Shown one piece after another: positions 62,263 to 64,000 of a stretch of DNA of 64,000 bases. The notes under the pieces were generated by a model, which was given only the letters and a program-made list of their open reading frames with translations, ran no database searches and was not told the origin of the DNA. Position 1 is the stretch's first letter. Every line of letters begins with the position of its first letter. Origin of the DNA: Halolamina sp. CBA1230 (GTDB lineage: Archaea > Halobacteriota > Halobacteria > Halobacteriales > Haloferacaceae); assembly GCF_002025255.2 (NCBI RefSeq), contig NZ_CP054587.1, positions 2,046,001-2,110,000 of the forward strand. Direction: 5' to 3'. A program made the translations under genes and the position numbers.

Positions 62263-63104
62263 TGCTTGGCTACCTGCTGACGCTGTCGCGCCCGCGGTTC
62301 TGGCTGTACACCGCCGGGCCCGTGCTCGTCGGCGTCGCCTACGCCGCCGACGCGGTGGGCGACCTGCTCGCGCCCCTTCCGGCCCTCCTCTTCTGCTACT
62401 TCCTGCTCCCGGCGAACGTCTACCTCTACGGCGTCAACGACCGCTTCGACCGCGAGATCGACGCCGAGAACCCCAAGAAGGCGGCGGAGGGGAGCCCGGA
62501 AGCGCGCTGGCGCGACTCGCCGGCGGTGACGGCCGTCGTCGCCGCCTCCGGAGCCGTGGGACTCGCACTGTTCCCGCTCACGCCCCGTGTCGCGTGGCCT
62601 TACCTCGCGGGCTTTTTCGCGCTCGCGACCGCCTACAGCGCGCCGCCGCTGCGGTTCAAAGCCCGCCCGCTGCTCGACTCGCTCTCGAACGGGCTCTACC
62701 TCCTCCCGGGCGCGGCCGCCTACGCCGCGCTCGCAGGTGTCCACCCGCCCGCGCCGGCGCTCGCCGGCGGCTGGCTCTGGACGATGGCGATGCACACCTA
62801 CTCCGCGATTCCGGACATCGAACCCGACCGCGCGGCCGGGATCGAGACCACGGCGACCGTCTTGGGCGAGCGTCGAACGTACCGCTACTGCGGTGCCTGC
62901 TGGACGCTCGCCGCGGTCGCGTTCGGCCTGCTCGACCCGCGGTTGGGTGCGCTGCTCGGGATCTACCCACTCTTCCTGCTCGCGACCGTCGGCGCCGGCG
63001 TCGACGTGGATCGGGCGTACTGGTGGTTCCCGGTCGTCAACGGCGTCGTGGGGATGCTGCTGACGTTCGGCGGCCTGCTCCGCCTCGTGGGGGTGCTCGC
63101 GTGA
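62262..63104 (+). CDS. lyeJ: lycopene elongase/hydratase LyeJ (UbiA family)
   Basis: A 280-residue membrane prenyltransferase with about eight helices. The two diphosphate/Mg-binding motifs are YGVNDRFDREIDAENP and YSAIPDIEPDRAAGIETTA. It adds C5 units to lycopene in the first steps to bacterioruberin. Its ATG overlaps the crtD stop by one base, and cruF starts within its last codons. The identification follows from the motifs and operon order; other UbiA proteins (menaquinone or haem) are less likely here. Confidence 0.9.
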   Translation: MLGYLLTLSRPRFWLYTAGPVLVGVAYAADAVGDLLAPLPALLFCYFLLPANVYLYGVNDRFDREIDAENPKKAAEGSPEARWRDSPAVTAVVAASGAVGLALFPLTPRVAWPYLAGFFALATAYSAPPLRFKARPLLDSLSNGLYLLPGAAAYAALAGVHPPAPALAGGWLWTMAMHTYSAIPDIEPDRAAGIETTATVLGERRTYRYCGACWTLAAVAFGLLDPRLGALLGIYPLFLLATVGAGVDVDRAYWWFPVVNGVVGMLLTFGGLLRLVGVLA

Positions 63105-63958
63105 GCGTCGCCGCGTGGCTGCCCGACGACCCGGCGGACCGCCGCTCGTGGGAGACGGCGCTTTCGGAGCTGATCCGCGAGCACCGATTCACCATCGCGG
63201 TCGTGTTCCCCGCGGTGGGCGCGCTCTCGCTGATCGCCAGCGCGGAGTGGGCGCCGCTGCCGGACGTGCTCGCGTTCAACCCCCTGTTCGTGCTGACGGG
63301 CGTGCTGGTGATGCGCTCGCCGCTGATCGTCGGCGTGCTCCCGGTCGTCGACCGCCGCGCGGCGCTCGGCGCCGCGGCGCTGGCGGCGTACAGCTACGCC
63401 ATCGAGATAATCGGCGTCACCACGGGCTGGCCGTACGGCGCCTTCGAGTACGGCGTCTCGCTCGGACCGATGCTGGGCGGCGTCCCGATCGCGCTGCCCG
63501 TGTTCTTCCTCCCGCTGGTCGCGAACGCCTACCTGCTCTGTCTGCTCCTACTGGGGCCGCTCGCGGATCGTGCGCTCCCGCGGCTGCTCTCGGTGATCGC
63601 GCTGGTGCTCGCGATGGACGTGGTGCTCGACCCCGGCGCGGTCGCGCTGGGGTTCTGGGCGTACGGCGGCGGCGCGTTCTACGGCGTCCCCCTCTCGAAC
63701 TACGCGGGCTGGATGCTCTCGGCGACGGTCGCGGTGGTCGTCCTCGACGCCACGTTCGACCGGGCCGCGCTGCGCGCGCGGCTGGACGCCTGTGAGTTCG
63801 CGCTGGACGACATGGTGAGCTTCGTCCTGCTGTGGGGCGGCGTGAACGCCGTCTACGGCAACTGGATCCCCGTGCTGGTCGCCGCAGTCATCGGCGCCGG
63901 CCTGCTCCGGACGGACCGGTTCGACGCGGGGATGGTGCCCGGAGTCCGGGGCCGGTAG
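63101..63958 (+). CDS. cruF: bisanhydrobacterioruberin hydratase CruF
   Basis: A 285-residue membrane protein with about eight helices and little charge. It has ITTGW-like and polar pocket motifs (YSYAIEIIGVTTGWPYGAFEYG; DVVLDPGAVALGFWAYGGG), typical of the CruF family. It hydrates the ends of the carotenoid to give bacterioruberin, the red membrane pigment. The GTG start overlaps the lyeJ stop (GTGA). It ends 42 bases before the window's edge. Confidence 0.9.
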   Translation: MSVAAWLPDDPADRRSWETALSELIREHRFTIAVVFPAVGALSLIASAEWAPLPDVLAFNPLFVLTGVLVMRSPLIVGVLPVVDRRAALGAAALAAYSYAIEIIGVTTGWPYGAFEYGVSLGPMLGGVPIALPVFFLPLVANAYLLCLLLLGPLADRALPRLLSVIALVLAMDVVLDPGAVALGFWAYGGGAFYGVPLSNYAGWMLSATVAVVVLDATFDRAALRARLDACEFALDDMVSFVLLWGGVNAVYGNWIPVLVAAVIGAGLLRTDRFDAGMVPGVRGR

Positions 63959-64000
63959 CCTGCCCGGCGACTCAGCCGCCGAGGAACTGGCGACGGACCG

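Noticed and set aside
63959-64000. Possible C-terminus of a minus-strand gene (TCA at 63972-63974 would be its stop, preceded in sense by a few codons such as RRQFLGG).
   Set aside because: Only nine codons are visible at the window edge, too few to support a gene.

Overview
The window is a GC-rich piece of a halophilic archaeal (class Halobacteria) chromosome. The evidence is the very acidic proteome, the archaeal-only gene set (A-type ATP synthase, thermosome, aIF2-beta with TRAM, aIF6, L39e/L31e/L18Ae, prefoldin alpha, SRP54/FtsY, CdrL-CdrS-FtsZ2), Tat-type lipoprotein signals, bacterioruberin genes and TATA boxes 25-31 nt ahead of leaderless start codons. I cannot fix the genus.

Layout. 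1-3.8 kb: end of the ATP synthase operon (atpC', F, A, B; atpD does not follow). 4.2-6.2 kb: thermosome gene with a possible leader peptide and a 3' array of hairpins. 6.3-7.9 kb: orphan iron/cobalamin-type binding lipoprotein under a DtxR-like palindrome, then tRNA-Ser(CGA) with duplicated 3'-end debris. 8-11.3 kb: a four-gene DUF4129/DUF58 operon linked by ATGA overlaps, without moxR. 11.3-15.3 kb: metabolic and small secreted/membrane genes. 15.4-22.3 kb: a type IV pilus-like secretion operon with ATPase (frameshifted here), membrane platform and five consecutive proteins carrying class III (prepilin) signal peptides. 22.3-25.6 kb: aIF2-beta, then cdrL and the cdrS-ftsZ2 cell-division unit with repeated GTCTTAC elements. 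25.6-36.1 kb: threonine synthase, a ribosomal/translation/protein-targeting block (L39e, L31e, aIF6, L18Ae, prefoldin alpha, FtsY, later SRP54), a PQQ-type lipoprotein and a compact proteasome-beta-like protein. 36.1-38.4 kb: a restriction-endonuclease-like gene whose middle has been replaced by a TnpB-only IS200/IS605-type element with a structured 3' end. 38.5-43.2 kb: MFS transporter, a two-gene MgtE-type transporter, a ClC-like channel, and UPF0201/UPF0200 genes. 43.3-46 kb: intron-containing tRNA-Arg(UCU) with a duplicated 3' end, a small island, a methyltransferase pair, and a 374-nt nested inverted-repeat structure. 46-60.7 kb: hydrolases, an Hsp20-like/Cdc48 operon, a membrane histidine kinase, an ABC exporter, GluRS, a Nudix protein and SDRs. 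60.7-64 kb: bacterioruberin operon crtD-lyeJ-cruF.

Most of the window is ordinary core genome. The parts that deserve attention are the prepilin-rich secretion operon and its frameshift, the TnpB insertion with candidate guide-RNA hairpins, the foldback element at 45.6-46.0 kb, the proteasome-like protein, the Hsp20-like/Cdc48 pairing and the cdrS control region. I found no CRISPR array, no defence island and no clearly unprecedented multi-gene system.
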